DNA from: a virus
Length of the DNA stretch: 64,000 nucleotides
IMG/VR virus record: IMGVR_UViG_3300046507_000667
Coordinates: 124,001-188,000 of that record
Direction: 5' to 3' (one strand)
Shown here: positions 1 through 9,135 of the stretch, in pieces
Layout: every line of letters begins with the position of its first letter
Position numbering within the stretch: position 1 is the stretch's first letter
Made by a program: the position numbers and the translations under genes
Notes under the pieces: generated by a model
What the model was told of the DNA's origin: nothing
What the model saw: only the letters and a program-made list of their open reading frames with translations
The model's database searches: none

Positions 1-3000
1 TAGCTGTAACGGCACCCTTAATACGCTGCTTAAAGCCCATTGTAAACTTACTAAATCTTGTACCCATTGGTCCAGTATACTGATAGGAACCAATCTTACC
101 ATCTACTACGTAAACATGTAGAGGACGACGACGAGTTAGATTAATAAGTTCTGAATGATTGCTTACATAAACAGCTTCACCACTCTTACCCATTTGGCCA
201 AAATGACCTACACCTAGTACTCTACCAGCTACTCTTGATGCAGTATTAACTACTCCACGTGCAGCAGTTAGACCAAATTTAGCTACAGAAGCAGCTAATT
301 TAAGGAGACCTACAGTAGCATGACCTAAACCCTTTACGAAGGTATTAATTACTGGAACTGCACTCTTAATAAGTGTAGTAGTAATTGATGCTAATCCCTT
401 AGCTAATGGGACAGCTACCTGTGACATAAAGTGTCCAGCAGCTTCAACGATAGATGAAATAGCTTTAGTTGCAGCCTTTAGTAATGAAGTAGCAACTTGA
501 CCTACAGATACAATCGCATGACCTAGAAGTTCAACACCAGCCTTAACTGCTTTACCTAATGCATTGGCAAGAGTAGGAATGATATTTAGAACACCCTTGG
601 TAATACTAATACCTGCTTGGAAAATAGCCTTACCTAATTGCTTAGGAATTTGCCATAGACCCTTTACTACACCACTAATCATACTAGTTGCAGTATTAAG
701 AAGCTTAAATGGAGCCTTAAGAATCCCCATTGTCATATCTTTCATCCAACGAAGTGGATTACTAAAGAATGATGTCTTGCTTCCTGCATATTTAGCTGGT
801 TTACCCTTTAGACGACGTAGAATATTTTCAACTCGTGTATCGAGTCTAGTCATATTTTTACGCATAAAGCCTAGAATGCTACCTGTATTTTGAGCAGTTA
901 GTCGTAGATCTGAACCATTTAGCGGAGTTAATGCTTTACCTGTTCTTGTCTTAGCAGCTTCAGCATGAACCTTTGGAGCAGTTTCTGCTGATAGATTAGC
1001 TACATCTACAGTATTACGATCATTATGCTCATGAATATTGGTACCTACTTGAGCGCCATGTGAAGAATGTGGCTTAAGAACTGTACCATCTTCAGCAATA
1101 TGACCACTTCTTTGTAGAGAAGAGATTTCAGCTGGAGTTACAGTACGTCCTGCAGCAGCCTGAGCAATCTTTACAGCACCTCTAGCACTACCATTAGCTG
1201 TACCTGATGGACCTAAATTAAGGAAGTTAAAGAACTTACCTGACTTATTTAGACCTTCTAGACGTGCTCTTTCAGCAGCACTAAAGTTTCCTCTACCAGA
1301 CTTTAACTGGTTAAACTTCATTGTATCCGTAACTCCCTTTAGGAAGTTAGTAGGAATACGAAGTAGGAATCTAAATACCTTAGAAAGACCATCTGTAAGC
1401 TTCTTAGTTAGACTATTTAGAGGATCAAGGATATTAGTACGTAGAATATCTACTAACTCATCACCAAAAATCTTCCTAAATAGACCTTTACCTACTGTCT
1501 GGAAGCCACCAAATAATGTAGTCTTTAATTGACCCCATTGATACTTAAGTTCTTCACCTAAAACTGAACGGAATTCCTTAAATACTGGACCAAATAATTC
1601 TTTTGCAGTTTCCTTTAATGGTTTGATGAATTTATCTTGAAATCCACCCCATACTGACTTAAGAAACTTGGAACTTTCTTCCTTTAGGTTAGCCATAAAG
1701 CCTTGCTTAGCTGCTTTATCCTGACCAAATAGAAGTTTATTGAAAAATGGTGAAAAAGTCTCACCTAGATTTCTAAAGAATCCATTCTTTCTCTTGTCTC
1801 CACCAAAAAGTAATGCATTTAACGGCTGAACTAGCTTTTCTTGGAATGCTACACTGATAGATTTGAAAAATGATGTCTTGAAAGCTTCCTTTCTAGAACG
1901 ACCACCTTCTTCACCGCCTAAAAGCCAGAACTTAATTGGAGTCATTAGGTTCTTATTTAAAGAATATCCTAATACTTGACCAAAAGTCATTCTCTTAGCA
2001 GATGCACCATTACCACCTAGCATCCATGTCTTTACTGGTAGAAGGACTGATTTCTCAAACCTTTGACCAAAAGCAGACATTAATGATGTATTTTTTAGAG
2101 TTTTTAGGTTTGTATCACTACCTAATAGAACTCTCTTCATTGGAATGAATACTGAACGTTCTAAACGATGTCCAATAGCCTTCCAAATAGTAAAACCTTT
2201 AGCTTTAGCTTCATTACCACCTAGTAAAGCCTTCTTTAATGGCATTAAAAGAGTACGATCAAATGCTAAACCAATTGATTTAAGAATCGGGGTATTAATT
2301 GCATCTTTTACTGATGTACCTTTACCTAGAAGAGCCATTTTTAGTGGCACTAGGATAGAACGATCGAATCTAAATTGTAAAGTCTGTAGAAAACTATACT
2401 CTCCTGCTCTGCCTTTAGCTTTTTTACCTAAAATTACTTCTTTTAAAGGCATTACAATAGATTTATCAAATCGAAACTTGATAGCATCTACTAGAGTCAT
2501 ATTCTTGTCATTAGTACCTACAGCAGATCCATTAACTGAGTTAACACCTGCACCACCTAGATGAGAAAGACCACGTTTTCCACTGTTTCTACCTGTAAGT
2601 AGCCCAATTAATGGTCCTGAGATCTTATCATGGAAAGCGTCAACGAAACTGGTACCAAAGTTACCTAGTGCGTCAGCAAACTTACCTACAAAACCACCAT
2701 TTCCACCACCGGGAATATTTACATGAGCACCTTGTGCAGATCCATCAGCATTTCTGCCAAAAAGATCCATAATTTGTGTCTTATTGACCTTACCGCCTTT
2801 AATATTTCTCCAAAGCCCGCCTAAACCACCTGCTCTTTGATTCTGTTCAGCACGTAGTGCATCAATTCTATTACGACGACGATTACGTAGTGGAGAATCA
2901 ATACCTTCTTCAGAAGTTAAACCTGGAGTCATACCCATTAGGATGGCAGAATGCTCTTCAGCAGAGCCTAGCTTATCACTAATTGACTTCATTTCATTCA

Positions 3001-4531
3001 AACGTGTATACTTATTACCATAAAATGCACGTTTTAGATCAGAAAGTCCACCTGTGCCTGCTTCTTTCTTAATTTGCTCCCATGCCGCCTGAACCATAGG
3101 ATCATGGTGACGAATATTCTCAAATTTAATCTTGTGAGAATCTTTTCTTAATGAAAGCTTAAGAAGGTGGTCACGCATTGCTTCACGTTGAGCAGTACTT
3201 AGACGTGAATTGACTTTATCATTGTAATTTAAGAACTGTAGCTCACGGCCAATACCACCATGATAGTTACCTTTATTAATTTCATCTACTTTACCAGTTA
3301 AACCAGCATATCCTTTCTTATCTGTAGTAAAACGACCTTTTTCATAATCATAAACTTCATGATGATCAGTCTTACTTACAGCTTTAAGGATCTTAGAAAG
3401 ATACATTGGAATGACATCAACGATAGCTTTTCGTGTCTTACCATCGAAGTCAACTGCTCCATCATGGTATCCACCTAACTTAACGTTAGATTGTCCTTCT
3501 CGATCAATCTTTAATAGATTGCCAATGCTTCTAAGTAAAGTATCTTTGAATCCTGAGCCTACTTTCTTAGACCAATTCTCAAAAGTTCCTTGTGCTCTAT
3601 AGGCTAATGAATTAAAAGTTGACTTAATAGTATCAATAGTGCCAGCAAACATCTTGGTTACGGCAGTAGAGATACCAAACTTTACAATCATGCCTAGAGG
3701 ATCTTGAGAAACTTCCTTAAAAAATCCTTTAAGTGGTGAAATCTCACCAAAAAGCATCTCAAAATTACCTTCAGTAAGCTTTTTAGCAATACGAGAAGGA
3801 TCAAAGAGCTTATCTTGGAAAGAAGATTCATTAGGATCTTTCTTAGCCCTAGCATCACGCTTATTCTTGAGGTCTATTAGGTGTTCCTGTAGAGGATCCA
3901 TAATTTCTTCAATTCTACTGGATAAACTGACGCCTACTTTAAGGGCATCTAGTGTATCTCTATAGAATGCAGAAGTCTGTTCCTCATGGAATCTACCAAT
4001 AGCTTCTAAGTGTCGATCAATAGAGGGTAAAGTTTCTCCAAGAATATTAGCCATTTGAGCATTTACTGCAATACCATAGCTCATTTTCTCAGAAATTATA
4101 GCTTCACCCTTAGTAAAGCCACCCTGTTTCTTGAGTTGCTTAGCTATTGGATTATCTACAATAATATTATTGACAACATTATGGTTTAATGTATCATGAC
4201 TATCGGCAGACATGGAAAAACTACTTCCATCTGTATCAAAGTCAAAATCCATCTTACCTAGCATGTCATCCATGCGGTCGTCTTCAGTAGTACCGAATTT
4301 ACCAGTCTTAAGTTGTTTATTAAGGTTCTTTGCCATAGCACTGAACCCTTCGAAACCACTGGTAGTATCTTTTATCTGCTTACTAGCTTTCTTAAAAATG
4401 TCTTTAGCATCATCTTGACGCTGCTTAAATTCACTCCATGCTGAAGTTTCATTAGGAAAAACTGATCTTCCTACTTCAGGGAGAGTCTTCTCCATGAGTG
4501 AATTAGCTAAACTTTTAAGGTACTTTGCCAT
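1..4531 (-). CDS. Tape-measure-like virion structural protein, C-terminus outside window
   Basis: The frame opens at ATG 4531 behind an AAGAAGG-type ribosome site and stays open to the left edge, so at least 1,510 codons are present and the C-terminus is missing. Residues 1-620 are mixed and charged. Residues about 630-980 hold roughly ten imperfect repeats of about 35 residues with core F-[DE]-[RK]-S-hyd-hyd-x-P-hyd-K-x3-LG. Residues about 1290-1435 are a long Ala/Gly/Ile/Val-rich run of hydrophobic helices. Great length, internal repeats and hydrophobic helices are typical of tail tape measure proteins, which set tail length and are ejected with DNA. The call is by architecture, not by a recognised domain; another large virion protein is possible. 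Confidence 0.6.
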   Translation of the reverse strand, partial: MAKYLKSLANSLMEKTLPEVGRSVFPNETSAWSEFKQRQDDAKDIFKKASKQIKDTTSGFEGFSAMAKNLNKQLKTGKFGTTEDDRMDDMLGKMDFDFDTDGSSFSMSADSHDTLNHNVVNNIIVDNPIAKQLKKQGGFTKGEAIISEKMSYGIAVNAQMANILGETLPSIDRHLEAIGRFHEEQTSAFYRDTLDALKVGVSLSSRIEEIMDPLQEHLIDLKNKRDARAKKDPNESSFQDKLFDPSRIAKKLTEGNFEMLFGEISPLKGFFKEVSQDPLGMIVKFGISTAVTKMFAGTIDTIKSTFNSLAYRAQGTFENWSKKVGSGFKDTLLRSIGNLLKIDREGQSNVKLGGYHDGAVDFDGKTRKAIVDVIPMYLSKILKAVSKTDHHEVYDYEKGRFTTDKKGYAGLTGKVDEINKGNYHGGIGRELQFLNYNDKVNSRLSTAQREAMRDHLLKLSLRKDSHKIKFENIRHHDPMVQAAWEQIKKEAGTGGLSDLKRAFYGNKYTRLNEMKSISDKLGSAEEHSAILMGMTPGLTSEEGIDSPLRNRRRNRIDALRAEQNQRAGGLGGLWRNIKGGKVNKTQIMDLFGRNADGSAQGAHVNIPGGGNGGFVGKFADALGNFGTSFVDAFHDKISGPLIGLLTGRNSGKRGLSHLGGAGVNSVNGSAVGTNDKNMTLVDAIKFRFDKSIVMPLKEVILGKKAKGRAGEYSFLQTLQFRFDRSILVPLKMALLGKGTSVKDAINTPILKSIGLAFDRTLLMPLKKALLGGNEAKAKGFTIWKAIGHRLERSVFIPMKRVLLGSDTNLKTLKNTSLMSAFGQRFEKSVLLPVKTWMLGGNGASAKRMTFGQVLGYSLNKNLMTPIKFWLLGGEEGGRSRKEAFKTSFFKSISVAFQEKLVQPLNALLFGGDKRKNGFFRNLGETFSPFFNKLLFGQDKAAKQGFMANLKEESSKFLKSVWGGFQDKFIKPLKETAKELFGPVFKEFRSVLGEELKYQWGQLKTTLFGGFQTVGKGLFRKIFGDELVDILRTNILDPLNSLTKKLTDGLSKVFRFLLRIPTNFLKGVTDTMKFNQLKSGRGNFSAAERARLEGLNKSGKFFNFLNLGPSGTANGSARGAVKIAQAAAGRTVTPAEISSLQRSGHIAEDGTVLKPHSSHGAQVGTNIHEHNDRNTVDVANLSAETAPKVHAEAAKTRTGKALTPLNGSDLRLTAQNTGSILGFMRKNMTRLDTRVENILRRLKGKPAKYAGSKTSFFSNPLRWMKDMTMGILKAPFKLLNTATSMISGVVKGLWQIPKQLGKAIFQAGISITKGVLNIIPTLANALGKAVKAGVELLGHAIVSVGQVATSLLKAATKAISSIVEAAGHFMSQVAVPLAKGLASITTTLIKSAVPVINTFVKGLGHATVGLLKLAASVAKFGLTAARGVVNTASRVAGRVLGVGHFGQMGKSGEAVYVSNHSELINLTRRRPLHVYVVDGKIGSYQYTGPMGTRFSKFTMGFKQRIKGAVTA

Positions 4532-4615
4532 AATAGTCTCGCCTTCTTGTTAAAAATCTATAATTCTGTTATGTAACATGAAAATAGTCAAGAATTTTCT
4601 ATAAGGAACCTAAAC
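4532..4615. promoter_or_regulatory. Divergent intergenic region
   Basis: These 84 bases separate the leftward tape-measure-like gene from the rightward gene at 4616. They must hold both ribosome sites (AAGAAGG on the minus strand, AAGGAACC on the plus strand) and probably both promoters. AT-rich TATAAT-like strings are visible around 4558-4566, but no box matches the conserved element found elsewhere in the window. Confidence 0.35.
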
Positions 4616-5995
4616 GTGGTTACTTTAACTGATTTAAGCAAGAGAATTATTATCTCTGATAGTGTATCACAAACTACTGATACAATACTGGATTCTACTA
4701 GTCCTCCACACTTAAGACTAAATACAGACATCCTAGCACAGATTTCCACTACCCTATATGGTAAACAAGAGCTAATTGCTGAATCAATGGCTCTATCTAA
4801 GTATATGGCTCAAACTCTAAGAGAAGGGTTAGCAGATACTAACTACCATTTACAAGAAACTTTAGATGCCATTAATACCTTTAATGGGAAGACAGATATT
4901 CCATCGATTAATCTGTCTACTGTAGCTTCTCCATCAGTAATGTCAATGATGAGCTTTTTACCTACTACTGGTGTAGCTCCCGGCATTTCTGGTTATGTAA
5001 ATAATATAGTTGGATCAGCTTCTTCAGGTTTAGATAGAGCGGGTAATAGTATCATGGGAATGGCTTCTAAATTCTCACCTGATGCTTTACTTTCAAATCC
5101 ATTAGGTGCAATAGCTTCATTAGCTAAACTCTTACTTTGTCCTGAAAGAACTTTCCTTTCCGACATTACAAATGCTTTTAATAGTATTGCTTCAGGTTAC
5201 AATAATTTCAACCCTAGCAGTTTACTAAATACAGCTATGGGAGATCTATCTCAGTTCCTAAATAATTACGTACCGGGATTCTCTCCTTTAATGAGCTTCG
5301 TATCACTCCTTTCCAGATATCTAAAGACTGGAGGATCAGATATTGATTCAGCTATGTCAATGGTTGATCAGATTCTTAATGGTAATCAACTTGATCGCTC
5401 ATACTTACTGAATATTTCTCAGTTACAAGCATTAAAAGATCAGTTATCACCATCTAGCCCATATTATCAGTCTTCTACATCGAAGATTACTACTCCATTA
5501 GCCTTACCACAGGCTATAGATAGAACTAGGTGTTCAGAGCTAGCTAAAGTCATTAAACAACTCTTAGACACCTATAGAGCAGATAATAGATTTGAAGATG
5601 TACAGCTAAGAACCGACCTACTTTCTTCTATTAAGGATCCTGTACTAGCTAACAAAGTATCTAAATATATGGATGCTTCAGTTAAATGGTCACAAGATCA
5701 AAAGAAAAAAGACTTGGTAGATTCTATGGGTTATCAGAATACTACAGCCTTAAACTCAGCCCTAGCTGTATCGATGGTAAATGCTCAGACCATCAATAAT
5801 ACTAAGCAGGAACTAAAAGCTGTGAATGGTGATCCCGATAAACTATCTGTAGCTCAGGTTAACGCTAATAATAACTTACCCTACATACAGACAGTTAACA
5901 ATCAATCCATTCAAGATCTAAAATCATTCGAAGAGGGTATCGATTCAATAACTCGTACAGCTAATGTCTACAATATGAGCAAAGTATACGTTTAA
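4616..5995 (+). CDS. Unknown protein, probably virion-associated (459 aa)
   Basis: Starts at GTG 4616 with AAGGAACC about 10 nt upstream; no better ATG lies near. The product is rich in Ser, Asn, Leu and Thr, has no signal peptide, and shows alternating helical and loop segments without long hydrophobic helices. No domain recognised. It is transcribed divergently from the tape-measure-like gene and lies upstream of the prohead protease in the same direction, so a morphogenesis role is a reasonable inference only. Confidence 0.75.
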   Translation: MVTLTDLSKRIIISDSVSQTTDTILDSTSPPHLRLNTDILAQISTTLYGKQELIAESMALSKYMAQTLREGLADTNYHLQETLDAINTFNGKTDIPSINLSTVASPSVMSMMSFLPTTGVAPGISGYVNNIVGSASSGLDRAGNSIMGMASKFSPDALLSNPLGAIASLAKLLLCPERTFLSDITNAFNSIASGYNNFNPSSLLNTAMGDLSQFLNNYVPGFSPLMSFVSLLSRYLKTGGSDIDSAMSMVDQILNGNQLDRSYLLNISQLQALKDQLSPSSPYYQSSTSKITTPLALPQAIDRTRCSELAKVIKQLLDTYRADNRFEDVQLRTDLLSSIKDPVLANKVSKYMDASVKWSQDQKKKDLVDSMGYQNTTALNSALAVSMVNAQTINNTKQELKAVNGDPDKLSVAQVNANNNLPYIQTVNNQSIQDLKSFEEGIDSITRTANVYNMSKVYV

Positions 5996-6006
5996 TATTT
6001 TCACCA

Positions 6007-6016
6007 TATAAATATC
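6007..6016 (+). promoter_or_regulatory. TATAAATA box upstream of repeat copy 1
   Basis: TATAAATATC at 6007-6016 matches the T4 late promoter consensus TATAAATA. It lies 21 nt (counted from AAATATC) before repeat copy 1. A variant, TATAAAAATATC, lies at 6306-6317 at the same distance from copy 3. A T4-type late promoter is inferred from sequence alone; boxes of this kind are not evident before the other structural genes. Confidence 0.35.
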
Positions 6017-6028
6017 AAAACTACATTT

Positions 6029-6069
6029 TTAAAACCCTAGGGAGAAAAATCGTGATTTAATATTTTAAT
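6029..6069 (+). repeat. Intergenic repeat copy 1 (CCCTAGGG element)
   Basis: Core AAAACCCTAGGGAGAAAA begins at 6031, with palindrome CCCTAGGG at its centre, and is followed 29 nt after the core start by ATATTTTAAT (6060-6069). Two more copies follow at about 150-nt spacing. The stretch has no plausible gene. Confidence 0.85.
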
Positions 6070-6180
6070 AGTACACTCACTATCACAAACTCAACTCCTT
6101 CAGATTTCCACTATGAGTAAGTCTCTCATATTTTCCGTAACCTAATAATGAAATATAAGCTAGAATCGCATCTATCCAGT

Positions 6181-6220
6181 TTAAAACCCTAGGGAGAAAA
6201 TTAGGTAGATATATTTCAAT
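6181..6220 (+). repeat. Intergenic repeat copy 2
   Basis: The same AAAACCCTAGGGAGAAAA core starts at 6183 and the downstream box appears as ATATTTCAAT at 6211-6220 (offset 28). The upstream TATAAA-type box is degenerate here (TATAAGCT at 6154). Confidence 0.85.
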
Positions 6221-6329
6221 AGAGAAATTTTCTTGGGAAGGTAAGTCCTTGGGAAAACGTATAATCTGAAAGGTTGAGTAAAATATATTGTGGGTAATTT
6301 TATGCTATAAAAATATCGAATTTGATTTT

Positions 6330-6370
6330 TTAAAACCCTAGGGAGAAAAATAGGAGAATGATATTTTAAT
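6330..6370 (+). repeat. Intergenic repeat copy 3
   Basis: The core starts at 6332 and ATATTTTAAT lies at 6361-6370 (offset 29), so it matches copy 1 closely, including the upstream AAATATC. An AAATATATTGTG string occurs near 6282 and again at 6440, the latter running into the next gene's GTG start. Confidence 0.85.
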
Positions 6371-6448
6371 GGGAAATTGTATAGAATTAGTTTAATAGAG
6401 ATTTTGAATTAGAAACTTTTTACTGAAACTTCAAGGGAAAAATATATT

Positions 6449-7231
6449 GTGAAATATGATTTAGATACTTACACAACTCTATATTTAAATAAGAACTACC
6501 TAAAATATGACCAACTCCGTGACTTTTATTACAGTTTACGAGGTCAGACCTATCCTCTCGTTATTTCTATAGTAACAGATCTTTTCAGTAAACTTGGTTA
6601 CACTAACCTAAATTCCATCTTTTATCCTGACTCTCTAACTGAGCTCCAATCCAATAATCTATTAGATAAAAACTTCTTTGATGGATTATTTGAACAGCGA
6701 CTTGATGGTTTTATTGTAAATATTCCAAATAACTTTATTTCACCATTACTTTCAGGTAACTATTTACTAAGTGATCTTCTTACTTTAGACTCATCTAGTG
6801 AGTATGGTTTTATACTGAGTAGAAAGAATGACTTTGTGAGAGAAATAGCTAAGTCTCTAAGTGGTAATTCTAGTTTATTTAAGGATTACTGTAGTAGGCT
6901 GTATGCTAATCTCGTGGTCTCGAATAAGATTGATACTGACGTTTTGATTTTTATACTTTATTCTTTCCTGAGTGAGTGTAAGGAATCAACTAGGGATATT
7001 GAGATTATTCGTAGTATGTATAAAGGGTATTTGGATAGGTTTAGCTGGAGAGTGTTATCTGAATTGAAGTTTATTGGGATGACGCTAGATAACGTAGATA
7101 GTGACATTAAAATCATTAGTAGGTTTAGCTTGATGTCTATTACTAATCAGGGTAAATGGGTTAGGTTTCTTAGTGATCTAAGGGGTAGTGGAAAGATGAC
7201 TGACCTAGTTGATATGCTTGATATACTTTGA
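6449..7231 (+). CDS. Unknown protein (260 aa), morphogenesis region
   Basis: Starts at GTG 6449 with AAGGGAAA upstream. The product is rich in Leu, Ser, Asp and Tyr, predicted mostly helical, with no signal peptide or membrane segment and no domain I recognise. It follows the three-copy repeat region and lies upstream of the prohead protease on the same strand, so its expression may be controlled by those repeats. Confidence 0.75.
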   Translation: MKYDLDTYTTLYLNKNYLKYDQLRDFYYSLRGQTYPLVISIVTDLFSKLGYTNLNSIFYPDSLTELQSNNLLDKNFFDGLFEQRLDGFIVNIPNNFISPLLSGNYLLSDLLTLDSSSEYGFILSRKNDFVREIAKSLSGNSSLFKDYCSRLYANLVVSNKIDTDVLIFILYSFLSECKESTRDIEIIRSMYKGYLDRFSWRVLSELKFIGMTLDNVDSDIKIISRFSLMSITNQGKWVRFLSDLRGSGKMTDLVDMLDIL

Positions 7232-7280
7232 TGATAGCTAGTGTAAAACATTGAAATAATTGTCATTTACTTTGAGGGAA

Positions 7281-7349
7281 ATGAAAATGAAAGATCTGTG
7301 GCCGATTCATAGTGAAGGGACTGGTTTATTTGAGGGCTGGGATCTATAA
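7281..7349 (+). CDS. Possible 22-residue peptide upstream of the prohead protease
   Basis: ATG 7281 follows GAGGGAA at good spacing and runs 22 codons to TAA 7347-7349. The peptide has two Trp and acidic and aromatic residues. Its stop overlaps a second ATG (7349) that opens a 12-codon frame ending at 7387, just before the protease ribosome site. T4 also has small prohead-core genes upstream of its protease gene, but similarity cannot be claimed. It may instead be a leader peptide. Confidence 0.3.
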   Translation: MKMKDLWPIHSEGTGLFEGWDL

Positions 7350-7398
7350 TGGATATTAGATCTCTAGATAAGCTACCAAAGGCTTAAAGGAATATAAA

Positions 7399-8205
7399 AT
7401 GGAAGAGAAAGTTATTGGTAGGATTTTCCTAGAGAGTCCTACTTTAGTTGAAGAAGATCTTAGGTCTATTAAGCGTATTAGTAGCACTAAGGTTGTAATG
7501 GAAGCTGTTCTTCAAGACGTTGATACTCTTAATCGTAATAAGCGAGTGTATCCTAAAAAGGTTATTGAAGAAGCACTTAAGCATCCATTCGTAGTAGAGA
7601 AGCTTAAAACTAAGAGCCTTCTTGGTGAATCTAACCATCCACCTCCCGGTTCTTCTATCCAACGTCAAATGAACGTTGATATGAATAACGTTTCACACGT
7701 AATCAAAGAAGTTTATTGGGATCCTAAGAATCCTAAAATCCTTCTAGGTCGTGTTGAGACAGCTGGTACCCAGATTGGTAAGAACCTTGCTGGTCTTATC
7801 CTTGAGAATGGTATGCAATGCTCATTCTCTATGCGTGGTGCTGGTGACGTTGTTCAAAAGAAGACTCACGTAGAAGTAAAAAGTCCTATGCGTCTTATTA
7901 CATGGGACAATGTGCATTATCCTAGCCATCAAACAGCTTATATGCGTTCGATTATCAATGAAGCCACTACTGAAGTAGCGGTTACTACTGATAAATTGGC
8001 CGAATATATTGCAAAAGAGTCTAGCAATGTACAGACTTTACAAGAAAGTATTCTCTGTTTCGATACTTCAGCTTTCAATTACAAAATTGATGATGGTAAA
8101 GTATTGATTCAAGAAGCTGGTACTGGTCGTAACCTAGGTTTTGCTTTAATGGAAGCTAAGCTCAAGGATGAATTTGAAGACGCAATGCGTTCATTCAATT
8201 TCTAA
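7399..8205 (+). CDS. Prohead core protease (T4 gp21-type serine protease)
   Basis: The 268-residue product has the signature of phage prohead proteases that cleave the scaffold and other head proteins before DNA packaging. The motif LLGESNHPP gives the likely catalytic His80, and CSFSMRGAGD gives the likely catalytic Ser144 followed by the conserved R-G; an upstream Asp (for example D40 or D42) would complete the triad. Sequence after about residue 175 is less conserved in the family. The ATG has AAAGGAA upstream and the gene ends directly before a terminator hairpin. Confidence 0.85.
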   Translation: MEEKVIGRIFLESPTLVEEDLRSIKRISSTKVVMEAVLQDVDTLNRNKRVYPKKVIEEALKHPFVVEKLKTKSLLGESNHPPPGSSIQRQMNVDMNNVSHVIKEVYWDPKNPKILLGRVETAGTQIGKNLAGLILENGMQCSFSMRGAGDVVQKKTHVEVKSPMRLITWDNVHYPSHQTAYMRSIINEATTEVAVTTDKLAEYIAKESSNVQTLQESILCFDTSAFNYKIDDGKVLIQEAGTGRNLGFALMEAKLKDEFEDAMRSFNF

Positions 8206-8229
8206 AAAAAAAAATGATGTAAATGAACT

Positions 8230-8270
8230 CCCTATACCTTTCGTAATGAAGGGTATAGGGGTTTTAATTT
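8230..8270. terminator. Terminator hairpin, CCCTATACC class
   Basis: Perfect stem CCCTATACC/GGTATAGGG (8230-8238 with 8252-8260) followed on the plus strand by GTTTTAATTT. It lies between convergent genes (protease and the 8278 gene) and could serve both strands. Confidence 0.85.
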
Positions 8271-8277
8271 AGAAGAA

Positions 8278-8637
8278 TTATTGATATAAATTTACTTTAA
8301 TACGATTTTTTGCATAATGCGCAAGTTCTCTTTCCTTCCAACCTTCTTTATAGTCTCGATTACAATATTCTTCAATGATTGGAATAGTCAATACTTTTTC
8401 ATCCATGATCTTACTAATACCATATTCACAGATTTGAATCTTTCTTTCTATACGACGAGCAGCGGCAAGTGCTGCATTTTCTGCATTACGACCTTCATAT
8501 TCTTCAAATTTGCCTGTAACAACACATTCAAAGATATCAATCGCAAGACTACTAAGAGTAACCTCACATACTCGCCATACTATTTCATTATTTTTCTTTT
8601 TAAAAGGGAAATAGGTAATTAAGTTATCAGCCGACAT
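8278..8637 (-). CDS. Unknown small protein (119 aa)
   Basis: ATG 8637 follows a GGAAAAG ribosome site. The product is soluble and charged, with an Ala/Arg/Glu-rich helix (around residues 49-68). No family recognised. It is a monocistronic unit: its own promoter-like box at 8687-8715 and a terminator at 8230-8260. Confidence 0.7.
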   Translation of the reverse strand: MSADNLITYFPFKKKNNEIVWRVCEVTLSSLAIDIFECVVTGKFEEYEGRNAENAALAAARRIERKIQICEYGISKIMDEKVLTIPIIEEYCNRDYKEGWKERELAHYAKNRIKVNLYQ

Positions 8638-8686
8638 AATCTTTTCCTTTAAATATTAGAAGAATTATTAATTTCAATACAATCGA

Positions 8687-8715
8687 ATAATATATCAATA
8701 AAAAATGAAGTAATA
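8687..8715 (-). promoter_or_regulatory. Promoter-like element, ATATATTAT class
   Basis: On the minus strand a T-rich tract (ATTTTTTATT) leads into GATATATTAT at 8696-8687, about 50 nt before ATG 8637. Almost the same arrangement precedes the genes ending at 8758 and 9244. Confidence 0.65.
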
Positions 8716-8723
8716 CGATAATT

Positions 8724-8750
8724 CCTATATCCCTCTATGAAGGATATAGG
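8724..8750. terminator. Terminator hairpin
   Basis: Stem CCTATATCC/GGATATAGG directly downstream of the minus gene 8758-9090. The U-tract on the minus strand is weak; the stem sequence is a variant of the recurrent class. Confidence 0.7.
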
Positions 8751-8757
8751 AGTTTAC

Positions 8758-9090
8758 TCACCAATAAGTAGGATCATTTTCAACTACAATTGATCTCATT
8801 ATTGGCTTGACTATCTCTTGTTTAGGTGCAAAGACACCTTCACTGAAAAGATAATCAAGTATCATTCGATAGCCATCTTCTTCATATACATTACTGTATC
8901 CGTCAAACATGGCATGAAGATTTGTATTGGATTCAAGCTTCCAATACTCGAAATCACCATCAAAGCCAACTTGCTTTTTAGTAATCCCATGATTAATGCA
9001 AAATTCTTCAACAGATTGAGATACTTTAATGAAATAAATTCCCCGTTCATTACAGTACTCTTTTGCTGACAATGCATTTTCAAGACACAT
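8758..9090 (-). CDS. Unknown small protein (110 aa)
   Basis: ATG 9090 follows AAGAGAAAA. The product is acidic and aromatic-rich with three Cys in the N-terminal third, and no signal peptide or membrane segment. No family recognised. It sits between its own promoter-like box (9136-9167) and a hairpin (8724-8750). Confidence 0.7.
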   Translation of the reverse strand: MCLENALSAKEYCNERGIYFIKVSQSVEEFCINHGITKKQVGFDGDFEYWKLESNTNLHAMFDGYSNVYEEDGYRMILDYLFSEGVFAPKQEIVKPIMRSIVVENDPTYW

Positions 9091-9135
9091 TATATTTTCT
9101 CTTGTGCTAGAAGGTTATTATTGCTATTCACTCAA

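Noticed and set aside
564-4418. Several plus-strand ORFs over 60 codons within 1-4531
   Set aside because: They lie inside the open minus-strand tape-measure-like frame, lack ribosome sites and have translation typical of antisense shadows.
6007-6014. Genome-wide T4-type late promoter system (TATAAATA)
   Set aside because: One good match and one variant are seen, both tied to the repeat region; other structural genes here lack the box, so a general claim is not supported.
6029-6370. CRISPR-like array
   Set aside because: Only three copies with about 130 nt between them, and the spacers share sequence boxes, so this is not a repeat-spacer array.
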